Virus record (IMG/VR): IMGVR_UViG_3300008113_000294
Span: 1-54,689 of that record
Reading direction: 5' to 3' (one strand)
DNA: 54,689 nt
Origin: a virus
A program made the translations under genes and the position numbers. Below are positions 13,166 through 22,033 of this stretch, one piece after another; position 1 is the first letter of the stretch; the number at the start of each line of letters is the position of its first letter. The notes below the pieces were generated by a model, which had not been told where the DNA came from, made no database searches, and was given only the letters and a program-made list of their open reading frames with translations.

Positions 13166-15295
13166 ATGGCAACGACTAAATATTTTTCCGGCCAGTTATC
13201 ACCTTTTGGCGGCGATTCAGGAACAGGTGGCTTTCAAGGTGTAGTGCCAGCCCCTTTGCCCGGCGATGCAACCTTGCGTAATGAATACCTTCATGCAAGT
13301 GGTGTCTGGAAGTCTTTAAGCAACGCTGATTGCCTTTATATAAATGGCCTTGGTGATAGCATCACAGCATCGTCTGTGATGTCTACTGTTTACCCTAGCA
13401 CGATTAAACAATGGACTCAAAGTGAAGTTGTCCCCGCTCGTTCCTTGCGGCAGAATGGCGGCTATTTCTTTTACACCGCATCGGGCGGAACTACTGCTAG
13501 TTCTGGATCAGGCCCTACCCGTACAAACATAGGGTCAACAGATGGAACTGTTACTTGGATAAATCAGCAAGTTACAACCCAAACGCAAAACCATTCTTAT
13601 CTTTATTACACTGAAATATTAAGCAATGGCCGCTTAATTTGGGATACATCAACGGGATATAACGGCGCACCAGGCGGGGCAGTCAAAGCAATTGTTGTGA
13701 ACGGCGGCTCTAATTACAGCGCCCCTACGCTGGTTAATACCGATGGGATTGAAGCAACCTTTACGCTTTCAAATGGCGTTATCACTGCAATCAACATTCT
13801 GTCGCCTGGCAACGTAAACAACGTAGGTGTTTTCCCGACCATTAGCGATCCTACTGGTAGCGGCGCGGTGATTAGTTGGGTCTTTTATCCTAGCGGAACC
13901 TTTGGTGTTTCGGGGAGTACAACGGCTGGAATGGTTGCCCGCTTGCCGGATGTTATCGCAAGTAAAAATGATATCATTGTGGTTTATGGCGGCACAAACG
14001 ACTTAACGCAGGACGTACCAGCGGCAACAATCTTTGCTAACTTGCGCACCTGTTATGAGCGTTTAATAGATGCTGGCAAAAAAGTTATTGCCGTTCCTAT
14101 TTCGCCTAGGTCTGGTCTCACTACGGTGCGTCAACGCACCATGAATCGCGTTAATACGCTTATTGTAGATTATTGTGCGCGAAAAAGTTACATCAACCCA
14201 TTAGGCTATAGAGATATTGCTCTTGCCGATCCCCGCGTTTACTTGACGGATGGAACATCGGATAACGTGCCGATTGGCGGTGCGTCAAACGTTGTAGGGG
14301 CGATGACCTATGACGGCCTGCATCTTTCCGCACGCGGCGCTTTCTATCAAGCTATGACAATTATTGCGGCTGCGGAACGTTGGATTGCAAGACCTCAGAC
14401 AGCGGGAATGCGGGCGGCAACTCAATTTGACGCTTATGCAGCAAGCGACAATCCGACCGGGAATCTATTAGAAGCATATCCTTGGACAGCAAACACGGCT
14501 GTCGCTGTTGGTGACTTGGCGCGGAACGATTCGCCCGCCCGGGTTTACTATTGCACATCGCCCGGAACAACTGCTAGCAGCGGCGGACCAACAGGAACGG
14601 GAAGCAGCATAACCGATGGAACTGTAACGTGGGCTTTCGCACACTTAGCAGGCATGTCTGTTTTCAATAGCGGCACAGGTTCCGCGCCATCAGCGGCGGC
14701 TGGTGTTACCATCACGGGTAACTTAGCGGGCGGCTATTTCATGCAGCGTAACAGCGGCACAGCAGCTGGAACTTTAACGGCGGCGATTGAGTCACCGTGG
14801 AGCAACGGTCAAGTTGGCGCACGGCAATCATTGGCATTCTCTTTAGGCTCTGGAACTTCAACGGATTTGTGGCTGTTGCAATTTGGCAGCTATGTCTATC
14901 AGCGTTATGGTTTATTGCCTGCTGATTTAGCAAACACACTTGTTGAGTTTGAGGTAGAATTAGAGGTTTCAAACCTTGCAAACTGCAATGGCATTTACCT
15001 ACAATTGTATTCGGATTACGCATCAAGCCCACCTAACGATTTCATTGTAGCGCAAGCAGGAGCGCTTGGTGGCGGTTCTGGTCTTAATGCAACCTTGCCG
15101 AATAGCTCTGGTGAGATGCTTAGCTATCCTAATAATGGTCTCATGACTATTCGTACAAAACCAGTGCGGTTGCCACTTGATTTGTCAACTTTATCAACAT
15201 GGCTATTCTTTAGTTTTAACGCCAGCGGCGGCGCTAACAGCGCAACGGGTACGTTTAAAATAAATCGTTTTGCCTTTAGAAAGGTCTTATTATGA
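13166..15295 (+). CDS. Virion-associated GDSL/SGNH hydrolase, 709 aa
   Basis: Three SGNH blocks are visible: GDSIT at residues 63-67 (nucleophile Ser65), GGTND at 275-279, and DGLHLSARG with Asp383 and His386. A beta-rich insertion of about 180 residues separates the first two. Two copies of a short module ending in DGTVTW (near residues 105-131 and again near 465-490) resemble carbohydrate-binding repeats of phage fibres. The C-terminal 200 residues look like a jelly-roll. It is likely an esterase acting on acetylated surface polysaccharide, displayed on the virion. Its place between capsid and connector genes is unusual for a receptor-binding enzyme. Confidence 0.8.
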   Translation: MATTKYFSGQLSPFGGDSGTGGFQGVVPAPLPGDATLRNEYLHASGVWKSLSNADCLYINGLGDSITASSVMSTVYPSTIKQWTQSEVVPARSLRQNGGYFFYTASGGTTASSGSGPTRTNIGSTDGTVTWINQQVTTQTQNHSYLYYTEILSNGRLIWDTSTGYNGAPGGAVKAIVVNGGSNYSAPTLVNTDGIEATFTLSNGVITAINILSPGNVNNVGVFPTISDPTGSGAVISWVFYPSGTFGVSGSTTAGMVARLPDVIASKNDIIVVYGGTNDLTQDVPAATIFANLRTCYERLIDAGKKVIAVPISPRSGLTTVRQRTMNRVNTLIVDYCARKSYINPLGYRDIALADPRVYLTDGTSDNVPIGGASNVVGAMTYDGLHLSARGAFYQAMTIIAAAERWIARPQTAGMRAATQFDAYAASDNPTGNLLEAYPWTANTAVAVGDLARNDSPARVYYCTSPGTTASSGGPTGTGSSITDGTVTWAFAHLAGMSVFNSGTGSAPSAAAGVTITGNLAGGYFMQRNSGTAAGTLTAAIESPWSNGQVGARQSLAFSLGSGTSTDLWLLQFGSYVYQRYGLLPADLANTLVEFEVELEVSNLANCNGIYLQLYSDYASSPPNDFIVAQAGALGGGSGLNATLPNSSGEMLSYPNNGLMTIRTKPVRLPLDLSTLSTWLFFSFNASGGANSATGTFKINRFAFRKVLL

Positions 15296-15585
15296 TCGGC
15301 GTTTATAAATTCGCAGCTGTAAAAGAAAAGATTCAAGATCTGATTGCTCAGGGTCTTTATGATGACAACATCAATCGTGATTTTTACGATTTCTTAAAGC
15401 TCAATAAAACTGTGAAGCTAAAAGATAAAGAAGCAGAATTCGTAAGCCCTGCCTCTGCTGAATCTTTAAAGGATGCCTTTGAGCAATACATAGCTGATTT
15501 TGAAGCCGCAGGCGGCGACAAAGAAGCTCGCCTTTTAGAAATTGAAGCGGGCTTTGTTGAAATATTAAACGCTCGCTTAGGATAA
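15292..15585 (+). CDS. Hypothetical structural-module protein, 97 aa
   Basis: ATGA-overlaps the hydrolase gene. It is helical and acidic (YKFAAVKEKIQDLIAQGLYD, AESLKDAFEQYIADFEAAGG). It could be a chaperone or small partner of the upstream spike-like protein, given the coupling; nothing more is shown. Confidence 0.55.
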   Translation: MIGVYKFAAVKEKIQDLIAQGLYDDNINRDFYDFLKLNKTVKLKDKEAEFVSPASAESLKDAFEQYIADFEAAGGDKEARLLEIEAGFVEILNARLG

Positions 15586-15591
15586 AAAATT

Positions 15592-16017
15592 ATGGCTGCT
15601 TTTAACAAGTTTAATGCCTTTGTAGAGGATTTAGCGGAAAGGGTGCACAACCTAGGCGCTGATACTCTAAAGGTTATGCTTACGAATACCGTGCCGCTTG
15701 CGACGAATTCTATTCGCGCCAACCTGACGGAAATAAGCGCGGGCAACGGTTACACGGCTGGAGGAAACAGTTGCACGATATCATCAAGCGGACAAACTGC
15801 TGGTGTTTACAAGTTAGTCCTGGCCGATACAATTTTTACGGCAAGCGGCGGCAGCATCGGACCATTCCGTTACGCGGTGCTTTACAACGATACACCGACC
15901 TCACCAGCCGACCCGCTCATTGGCTGGTATGATTACGGCGCGGCTGTAACTTTGCTTGACGGCGAAACGTTAACTATTGATTTTGACGCCACAAACGGCG
16001 TTTTAACGGTCACATGA
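15592..16017 (+). CDS. Conserved phage structural protein, 141 aa
   Basis: It has the recurring siphophage pattern 'fNkFn.FvedlaekvHnlgaDtlkvmLtNt.P', then 'LTEISAGNGYTAGG' and a C-terminal strand set ending in TIDFDATNGVLTVT. Proteins of this type sit in head or tail modules and are predicted to be all-beta virion components. Starts 6 bases after the previous stop. Exact position in the particle unknown. Confidence 0.65.
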   Translation: MAAFNKFNAFVEDLAERVHNLGADTLKVMLTNTVPLATNSIRANLTEISAGNGYTAGGNSCTISSSGQTAGVYKLVLADTIFTASGGSIGPFRYAVLYNDTPTSPADPLIGWYDYGAAVTLLDGETLTIDFDATNGVLTVT

Positions 16018-16018
16018 T

Positions 16019-16420
16019 ATGTCAAATGACATCACCCTTCCAGGCACGGGCGCGGTAGTTAATACCCGCCAGCAATCTGATCTATCACATAATCAGGTTG
16101 TTGAAGTTGACGGCGAGTTATTAACAACCCTGCAAAGTTTAACCCTGGCATTGAATAATATCTCGAAATCAATTGGCCTTATGATGCCGGATGCTTCAGG
16201 CCGGATGCGCGTTTCTTTAGATGCGGCAACAAACACAGGCAGCATAGGCAACATTGGCACGGTGACTACTGTTACTGGGGTCACTACAGTGACAAACGTG
16301 ACAGCGGTTGCAAGTTTGACAAACCAGATTTCAATCGGCAGCTTTAACGCAAACGATCAAGTTCCCGCACTCATGAATACAGCGGTCCGCCTCAATAGAC
16401 AACTTATCACAGTGAGCTAA
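16019..16420 (+). CDS. Fibre-like structural protein with VT-rich repeat, 133 aa
   Basis: The N-terminal half holds a helix (LLTTLQSLTLALNNISKSIG) followed by a Gly/Thr/Val repeat of 25-30 residues (IGTVTTVTGVTTVTNVTAVA) that suggests a short triple-stranded beta fibre. The C-terminus is ordered (MNTAVRLNRQLITVS). Located between structural genes, it is probably part of a virion appendage or decoration complex. Confidence 0.6.
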   Translation: MSNDITLPGTGAVVNTRQQSDLSHNQVVEVDGELLTTLQSLTLALNNISKSIGLMMPDASGRMRVSLDAATNTGSIGNIGTVTTVTGVTTVTNVTAVASLTNQISIGSFNANDQVPALMNTAVRLNRQLITVS

Positions 16421-16423
16421 CCC

Positions 16424-17842
16424 ATGCCGACAACCGTAAATTTACGCAAAATTCTTGACAGAAAACAGTTTGAGTTTGCAACGCCTGCTCCAGTAGCTAC
16501 TGCTGCTGGTATGTGTATTTGTTCAAGCCGCCACTATAGGCAGCAGCAGTTATATTTAACCAGCAACACTGTTGCTTATATTTTTAACCCATTAGAAGAT
16601 GGATTTACTCAGATACCATCCCCGGCTCTTGCTGGAACTTTTGGAGCAGGAGCGGCGGCTGTTTCTTCGGCAGTCGGTCCGTCCGGCACGGCAACAGGTG
16701 GCTCAACAACAACGGTTGCAACTGGCTTAAACTTACAGCGGGATTTACGCGGCTATTCAATCCACATTACGGGCGGTCCCGGCGCTGGTGACGTGCGAAC
16801 GATTGCTAGCAATACATTAGGGGCAACTGCTACAATCACTGTTACCAGTGCTTTTAGCGCCACAATAACTTCCTCCTCTACATATCGCCTATTGACGCCG
16901 CGTTGGTACGTTGTTGGCGCTGGTACGCTTGCCTCAGGCTCATTTAAACATTACGACCTAGCAACAAACACATGGACAACCTTAGTAAACACGGGATTGC
17001 CTGCAACGATTGGTACGGATAGCAAGTTGGTTTCAACGCCTAGCTGGATTCTGACGGGCTTTAACTCTTTTGCAACAGGAACCGCAACGGCTGGAGCTGG
17101 AACAACTTTAACAAACAGCGGCAAGGCATGGACAACAAACCAGTGGGCAAACTATCAAGTGCGCATCACCGCTGGTACTGGCTTAGGTCAAATAAGAACG
17201 ATTGCAAGCAACACAGGAACGGTTTTAACTGTTTCAGCGGCTTGGACTACAAACCCAGATGCAACGTCTCAATACTCCATTGAGGGTAACGACGATTTTA
17301 TTTATTATATGGGTAACAACGCTGTTACTCTTTATCGTTACAGCATTAGTGCCAACACTTGGACAACTTTATCGCCGGGGGCAGCACGAGCGGCAGCGCC
17401 GGGCGCGGGTATGTCTGGCCATTGGGTTTATGCGGCAACGGATGCGGCTTGGACGGCGGAGAACGCAATCCTTAACGGCAGGCGTATTTACTCTTTCCGG
17501 GGCGGCGGCAGTGCTGTTTTAGATTATTACGATATCGCAGCCAACACATGGGTTAGCGGCGTGCCGTATAGTCCCTTAACGGAAACGTTCACCACTGGGA
17601 CTAAGTACGTTTATTATAAAGACTTTCTTTATATAACAAAAGAAAACACCGGGCGTTGGTTTAAATTCAATATCGTGACTGGTGAAATGGATGGATGGGG
17701 GACAATGCTTTACCCGCAAGGAACGGCTGTTGTCGGTGATACTGCTTTTGATGTCACCTATGTCGACGGTGCAACAGAGGTTGAATTTATTTATATGCTG
17801 CTCAACACTTCAAGTGTGATGTTGCGGCAATTTGACATATGA
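16424..17842 (+). CDS. Kelch-like beta-propeller structural protein, 472 aa
   Basis: Three Kelch-type blades end in the pattern 'YDLATNTWTTL' (about residue 185), 'YSISANTWTTL' (about 308) and 'YDIAANTWVSG' (about 370). Two inserted modules of about 60 residues share 'Y.(I/V).IT.G.G.G..RTIASNT' (about 110-150 and 240-275). The protein begins with a 50-residue conserved N-terminus (PTTVNLRKILDRKQFEFATP). It is probably an adhesin-like virion protein. Such proteins are described in related phages, but function is not established. Confidence 0.65.
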   Translation: MPTTVNLRKILDRKQFEFATPAPVATAAGMCICSSRHYRQQQLYLTSNTVAYIFNPLEDGFTQIPSPALAGTFGAGAAAVSSAVGPSGTATGGSTTTVATGLNLQRDLRGYSIHITGGPGAGDVRTIASNTLGATATITVTSAFSATITSSSTYRLLTPRWYVVGAGTLASGSFKHYDLATNTWTTLVNTGLPATIGTDSKLVSTPSWILTGFNSFATGTATAGAGTTLTNSGKAWTTNQWANYQVRITAGTGLGQIRTIASNTGTVLTVSAAWTTNPDATSQYSIEGNDDFIYYMGNNAVTLYRYSISANTWTTLSPGAARAAAPGAGMSGHWVYAATDAAWTAENAILNGRRIYSFRGGGSAVLDYYDIAANTWVSGVPYSPLTETFTTGTKYVYYKDFLYITKENTGRWFKFNIVTGEMDGWGTMLYPQGTAVVGDTAFDVTYVDGATEVEFIYMLLNTSSVMLRQFDI

Positions 17843-18471
17843 GTTTGTTATTACTTTTTAATGGAGGCGCTGGCGGAGGCGGCAATTCGTACACCCTGCC
17901 CACAAATCCGGGTGACTTTGTATTCTCTGGTATCCCCGTTAATATTCTTGCTGGAAAAAAAATAACAGGGGATGCAGGCGGCATAGCATTAACAGGCGTT
18001 AATGCCCCACTATTATTAGGGAAAAGAATTTTTATAAACTCAGCATCATTTACATCCAGCGGCGTTGATGCTTCCACGGTTATCAATAGAATATTAAATG
18101 CGAGTTTAGGCGCTTTTAATTCTGTATTTTTTGGCGCATCTATTCTCATTGGAAAAAAATTTCTTGCTGCTGGCGGCGCGTTTTCTGCTGTAGGCACTGC
18201 CATCTTACTGCGCAAAGGATTTGTTTTAAAATCAGACCAAGGAACTTTTACGCGGTCAAGCCCTAATGTGGGTCTGTTTTTTCAGCGGCTGTTAAGCGGT
18301 GAGCGTGGAACGTTCACTATAAGCGGAATTGATATTTTATTTCAGCGAGCCGGGCAACCGCCAAGCTATAGGCGTGTAAAGACTATTTTTGAATCTAGAT
18401 TTATTAAAGTCAATCCTGTATTAAGAAAGGTAAGCATTGAGTTTTTAGAACGAATTGTGAGGGTAAAATGA
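17839..18471 (+). CDS. Repetitive structural protein, 210 aa
   Basis: The ATGA overlap couples it to the Kelch-like gene. Residues 25-150 are imperfect repeats of about 24 residues of the type 'G.f..sGi...ll.gkkl....G.f', e.g. PGDFVFSGIPVNILAGKKI and GAFSAVGTAILLRKGFVLK. The C-terminus is basic (RRVKTIFESRFIKVNPVLRK). A beta-solenoid-like virion component is likely. No enzymatic motif seen. Confidence 0.55.
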   Translation: MSLLLLFNGGAGGGGNSYTLPTNPGDFVFSGIPVNILAGKKITGDAGGIALTGVNAPLLLGKRIFINSASFTSSGVDASTVINRILNASLGAFNSVFFGASILIGKKFLAAGGAFSAVGTAILLRKGFVLKSDQGTFTRSSPNVGLFFQRLLSGERGTFTISGIDILFQRAGQPPSYRRVKTIFESRFIKVNPVLRKVSIEFLERIVRVK

Positions 18472-18746
18472 CATTGCTACAATTCCCGGCTAAAGATTCA
18501 GACGAAGTTCTCGACTATCAAATAGACTGGGCCGCGAATTTAGCCGCTGGCGAAACTATTTCTACCTCAACATTTACGGTTGATAATGGCCTTACTATCC
18601 AGAGCCAATCAAACACCACAACAGTAACTACCGTATGGCTTGCCGCTGGCACAGAGGGTTTGACCGCAAAGATTCTTAACCGGGTTACTACATCAGGTGG
18701 GCGCACCATGGATCAGACCGTCACCTTGCCGATTAGAAAAAAATAA
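18468..18746 (+). CDS. Conserved phage protein, Ig-like, 92 aa
   Basis: Encodes a small beta sandwich: DSDEVLDYQIDWAANLAAGE, TISTSTFTVDNGLTIQSQSN, then WLAAGTEGLTAKILNRVTTS. This layout is typical of small phage fibre-associated proteins that accompany connector genes. Overlaps the previous stop by 4 bases. Confidence 0.6.
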   Translation: MTLLQFPAKDSDEVLDYQIDWAANLAAGETISTSTFTVDNGLTIQSQSNTTTVTTVWLAAGTEGLTAKILNRVTTSGGRTMDQTVTLPIRKK

Positions 18747-18827
18747 GCGACTCGCTAAAATCCAGCCACTGTATTCCCTTGACGCATTCGCTTCTGATAG
18801 AATCGGTTAAATTCATAGGTATTAATC

Positions 18828-19292
18828 ATGACTTGGACATTCAGCGGCGATCCGTCATATTCCTTACTCGACCACGTTCGCAGCCTGATAGGCGATATTG
18901 ATTCTACGGATCAGCTTGTTAGCGATGAAATTATCAACTTCCAGTTAACGCAAAATGCTAACGATGTTTTTCTTGCGTCTGAGGCTGTTTGTTTGGGGTT
19001 GGCCGCTAAGTTTGCCCGCAAGGTTGATACCTCTGTTGAATCGGTGCGCGTTGCCTATAGCAGCCTTCATAAGCAATACATTGAGATGGCGCGGCGCTAC
19101 AAGCAGCAGGCGGCGAACTCCTCCTCTACATCGGGCGGCGGCGGCATTGGTATTCCTATTGTTGCTGGGATTAGTATTTCTGAAAGCGATTCGCTCAAAG
19201 AAGATTCAGACCTGATACAGCCGCGTTTTGAGCGCGATCAGTTTGATAATGATATGTCCTATGAGGATAGCCGCTGGAGGCGCAACCCATGA
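18828..19292 (+). CDS. Head-tail connector (adaptor) protein, 154 aa
   Basis: Residues 1-95 match the siphophage head-tail adaptor: MTWTFSGDPSYSLLDHVRSL, LIGDIDSTDQLVSDEIINFQ, then helices ending LHKQYIEMARRYKQQA. Adaptors of the HK97 gp6 type form a ring under the portal. The last 50 residues are Gly/Ser-rich and acidic. It opens the connector block in the normal order adaptor, stopper, tail completion, terminator, tube. Confidence 0.75.
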   Translation: MTWTFSGDPSYSLLDHVRSLIGDIDSTDQLVSDEIINFQLTQNANDVFLASEAVCLGLAAKFARKVDTSVESVRVAYSSLHKQYIEMARRYKQQAANSSSTSGGGGIGIPIVAGISISESDSLKEDSDLIQPRFERDQFDNDMSYEDSRWRRNP

Positions 19293-19645
19293 CAACGCTT
19301 GCCCTTGCATCGTATCAGCTTTTACGTGACCTTGGCAAAACGTACAGCCTAAAAAAAAATGCTACTGGCGCATATAATACGGGAACCGGGCAATCAACTG
19401 TTACGGTCACAAGCTCAGACTTTACCGGGAAGCTCATAGAATACCGCAACAATGATGTTGATGGTACGAATATACAACGAGGCGATAGGCGCTTGCTGGT
19501 TTCCGCTGCATCCCTTGCAAGCGGCATCGTGCCTGAAAATCAGGACGTTGTGACGGGTGACGGCAACGACATGAATATTATCTCTGTGCAAAAGATAGAG
19601 GAAGGCGGAACCGTTGTTATTTATCTGTGCCAGGTGCGCACATGA
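19289..19645 (+). CDS. Head closure/stopper-like protein, 118 aa
   Basis: Overlaps the adaptor by 4 bases. A small beta protein (KTYSLKKNATGAYNTGTGQS, LIEYRNNDVDGTNIQRGDRR, LLVSAASL) with the barrel pattern of head-closure proteins (SPP1 gp16 / HK97 gp9 type), where an 'i..GD..v.v' loop is typical. Assigned by fold impression and position. Confidence 0.65.
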   Translation: MTTLALASYQLLRDLGKTYSLKKNATGAYNTGTGQSTVTVTSSDFTGKLIEYRNNDVDGTNIQRGDRRLLVSAASLASGIVPENQDVVTGDGNDMNIISVQKIEEGGTVVIYLCQVRT

Positions 19646-20130
19646 TAAAGGGAAACTTTGGCGATTTTAGCAATCAAATAGGCAAGCTCATTGATGGCTA
19701 TAAAGGCCGCATGGATGCTCTGGTGCAAACGGCAACGTTTGATTTGTTTGAAACAATTGTAAAAAGGACGCCGGGACCCGGTAACAGCATTCAGAAAAAA
19801 CCCGCGCCGGGAACACCTACCGGATTCTTGCGCGGCTCTTGGTATGTCTCAATTGGTAGTGATAGCGGTGCAAGCAAGGGCAGACCGGACCCATCGGGCG
19901 GTGTCACTATTGCCTCAATTAATGCCGGGCTAAGCAAGGCAAAAGCGGGCGATACCATTTACTTTCTCAACGCGGCAAAGTATGCGCTGCGCTTAGAGTT
20001 TGGGTTTGTTGGCACTGATAGTTTGGGGCGCACCTACAATCAAGCGCCGCGCTCTTTTGTGCGCTCCTCTGCTGCTGAATTCCCTAAGATTTTAGCGGAA
20101 GCCGCGCAGCGTATAGCGGCGAAGGCTTAA
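19642..20130 (+). CDS. Tail completion protein (HK97 gp10-like), 162 aa
   Basis: ATG 19642 overlaps the previous stop (ATGA). The sequence shows the gp10 pattern: KLIDGYKGRMDALVQTATFD, LFETIVKRTPG, PTGFLRGSWYVSIGS, then KYALRLEFGF and RSFVRSSAAEFPKILAEA. It would join the tail terminator to the head connector. Confidence 0.7.
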   Translation: MIKGNFGDFSNQIGKLIDGYKGRMDALVQTATFDLFETIVKRTPGPGNSIQKKPAPGTPTGFLRGSWYVSIGSDSGASKGRPDPSGGVTIASINAGLSKAKAGDTIYFLNAAKYALRLEFGFVGTDSLGRTYNQAPRSFVRSSAAEFPKILAEAAQRIAAKA

Positions 20131-20134
20131 GAGC

Positions 20135-20563
20135 ATGAGCGCATTCACATCCGCACGAAAAGCCCTAGAGGCGCAGCTAGCCGGAACAGCTGGGATACCC
20201 GCCGATGCGGGCGTGCCGCGCATTGCATGGGATAACGTAGAATTCAAAGTTCCTAATAAGCTAGCCTGGCTGCGCTCAACCTTCCAGCCGATTGATAGGC
20301 GCACTGTTGCTGTTGGCGCTAATGCCCCGTACTTGCATCAAGGCTTATATCTGATTGATTGCTACGCTGCCCTTAATGGCGGCCCCAATGCCGCCGATGC
20401 GCTGGCTGATTTAGTGCTTGCCCGGTTTTCTCACGGCCTAGGATTAACAGACGGCGGCTATACTGTTAGAATACGATACGCAGAGAGAAATCAGGGCATT
20501 GTAGATGCCCCGTGGTATTTCGTACCCGTTACGGTTTCCTGGTATCTCTACGAGCATTTATAA
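20135..20563 (+). CDS. Tail terminator protein (DUF4128-like), 142 aa
   Basis: Matches the tail terminator layout: N-terminal helix (SAFTSARKALEAQLAGTAG), WLRSTFQPIDRRTVAVGANA, HQGLYLIDCYAALNGGPNAA, then C-terminal VDAPWYFVPVTVSWYLYEHL. It caps the tail tube at the head-proximal end. Spacing to neighbours is 4 and 21 bases. Confidence 0.75.
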   Translation: MSAFTSARKALEAQLAGTAGIPADAGVPRIAWDNVEFKVPNKLAWLRSTFQPIDRRTVAVGANAPYLHQGLYLIDCYAALNGGPNAADALADLVLARFSHGLGLTDGGYTVRIRYAERNQGIVDAPWYFVPVTVSWYLYEHL

Positions 20564-20584
20564 ATTTAAAGAGGAGTACGGGAT

Positions 20585-21490
20585 ATGCCGTTTTCACAAG
20601 GTTCTCGTTCTGAGTTGGCATACGTTGTAGAAACAACTTTTGGCACTACACCGAGTACGCCTGCAATGATTGCTTTGCCCTTTAGCACAAGCGATTTAAA
20701 TCTGTCTAAAGAAATTCTGCAATCGCCGGATATTCGCGCCGACCGCGCCGTTGATTATTATCGCCACGGCAATCGTCAAATAGGCGGCGATATAGCCTTT
20801 GCGTTGCGAGCGGATGATTTGGATGATGTTTTAGAAAGTGCATTTTTCAGCACTTTTTCTTCAAACGTTTTAAAAATTGGCACAACCCAGCAGTCTTTAA
20901 CGATTGAAGAGCGGTCACTTGATATTACTCAATTCCGCCGCTTTACTGGATGCGTGGTGTCGCAGTTGCAAGTTAATTGCCAAGTAAACGCTACAGTGAA
21001 TTGCACGGCGTCGATTGTGGGCAAAGACATGACTACATCCACTTCCCCGCTGGATGCATCTATTACTGCATATAGTGCAAACGATCCGTTTGATACTTAT
21101 TCTGGCGCAATCACAGAAGGCGGCAGCACGATTGCTATTGTGACCTCTGTTAACTTTTCGATTCAAAACAACGTAAGCCCCACATTCGTTTTGGGTTCTG
21201 CTGCAACGCCGCAGCTTGAATATGGCCGCAGCATTGTCACCGGAACGTTAGAGGCATACTTTCAGGATATGGCCTTGATGAACAAGTTTCTAAACGAAAC
21301 GGAATCATCGTTACAGATTGCAATGACTACCCCTAGCGCCGCTGATACATACACATGGCTATTCCCGCGCATCAAATACAACGGCGGCAGCGTGCCGATT
21401 GCCAATGAGCAAAGCCGCATTATCAGCATGCCTTTTGCTGCGCTGTACGATAGCAGCACTGCAACAATGGTGCGCCTCACTAAATCGTAA
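20585..21490 (+). CDS. Major tail tube protein, 301 aa
   Basis: Typical tail tube protein of long-tailed phages: FSQGSRSELAYVVETTFGTT, DIRADRAVDYYRHGNRQIGG and DIAFALRADDLDDVLESAFF at the N-terminus, a beta-rich middle, and a C-terminal ANEQSRIISMPFAALYDSST. Start ATG 20585 follows AAAGAGGAG. The presence of a tail tube with no sheath supports a siphovirus. A terminator follows. Confidence 0.85.
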   Translation: MPFSQGSRSELAYVVETTFGTTPSTPAMIALPFSTSDLNLSKEILQSPDIRADRAVDYYRHGNRQIGGDIAFALRADDLDDVLESAFFSTFSSNVLKIGTTQQSLTIEERSLDITQFRRFTGCVVSQLQVNCQVNATVNCTASIVGKDMTTSTSPLDASITAYSANDPFDTYSGAITEGGSTIAIVTSVNFSIQNNVSPTFVLGSAATPQLEYGRSIVTGTLEAYFQDMALMNKFLNETESSLQIAMTTPSAADTYTWLFPRIKYNGGSVPIANEQSRIISMPFAALYDSSTATMVRLTKS

Positions 21491-21521
21491 TACCCTTTCT
21501 ATCTCCTCTCCATGTCAACTA

Positions 21522-21556
21522 GGGCGGTTCTTTAAAACAGAGCCGCCCCCTTTTTT
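21522..21556 (+). terminator. Rho-independent terminator after the tail tube gene
   Basis: GGGCGGTTCT (21522-21531) pairs with AGAGCCGCCC (21539-21548), 10 pairs with one G-U, around a 7-base loop; a C pair and TTTTTT follow. It ends the head/tail-tube transcript, which is needed at very high level. Confidence 0.9.
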
Positions 21557-21558
21557 GT

Positions 21559-21586
21559 TTGCTTTTTATTTTGCGCAAGATAGAAT
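21559..21586 (+). promoter_or_regulatory. Candidate promoter TTGCTT-N16-TAGAAT for tail genes
   Basis: Immediately after the terminator, TTGCTT (21559-21564), a 16-base spacer and TAGAAT (21581-21586) precede the tail chaperone gene. It would restart transcription at a lower level for the tail assembly genes. Confidence 0.55.
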
Positions 21587-21625
21587 AAACAAAATGTTTT
21601 CTTTATATAGATGGAGCAATAATTT

Positions 21626-22033
21626 ATGACTGATTTATCCGTGTTTAAGACTGATATTGCCGGGTCATGGCTTACAGTTACACACCCTGTTACAGGCTCA
21701 ACGTTAGAAACCGCTGATGGAAAACCCGTAAGGATTCGCGTTGTTAGCCTGCAATCCGACCAGTGCCAAAAAGTCACAGCCCAGTTACACAACGAGCGGG
21801 AAAAGAAACGTCTTAGCAATCGGAAATACTTTCAAACCGCAGAGGAATTGCAAGAGGGTCTTTTAAAGCTGCTGGCCGCTGCAACGCTAGAGTTTGACAA
21901 TCTGGAATACAACGGCGAGCTTTTGAAAGCCACAAGCGAAAACGCCTATAAAATCTATAAAGAATTGCCTTGGCTGCGCGAACAGGTGGAACGCTTCATT
22001 GAGGAGTGGTCAAGTTTTTTGCCGAAGGCATAG
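21626..22033 (+). CDS. Tail assembly chaperone (gpG-like), 135 aa
   Basis: Encoded between tail tube and tape measure, the invariant location of the gpG/gpGT pair. Residues show a beta N-terminus (GSWLTVTHPVTGSTLETADG) and helices (CQKVTAQLHNEREKKRLSNR, YKIYKELPWLREQVERFIEE). Ribosomes finish at 22033 in the zero frame, or slip at 22015-22021 into the downstream frame to make the longer form. Chaperones of this kind coat the tape measure before tube polymerisation. Confidence 0.8.
   Translation: MTDLSVFKTDIAGSWLTVTHPVTGSTLETADGKPVRIRVVSLQSDQCQKVTAQLHNEREKKRLSNRKYFQTAEELQEGLLKLLAAATLEFDNLEYNGELLKATSENAYKIYKELPWLREQVERFIEEWSSFLPKA

Noticed and set aside
18747-18827. Possible promoter TTGACG...TAGAAT before the head-tail adaptor gene
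   Set aside because: The two boxes are only 13 bases apart, too close for a normal promoter, and no other -10 fits.
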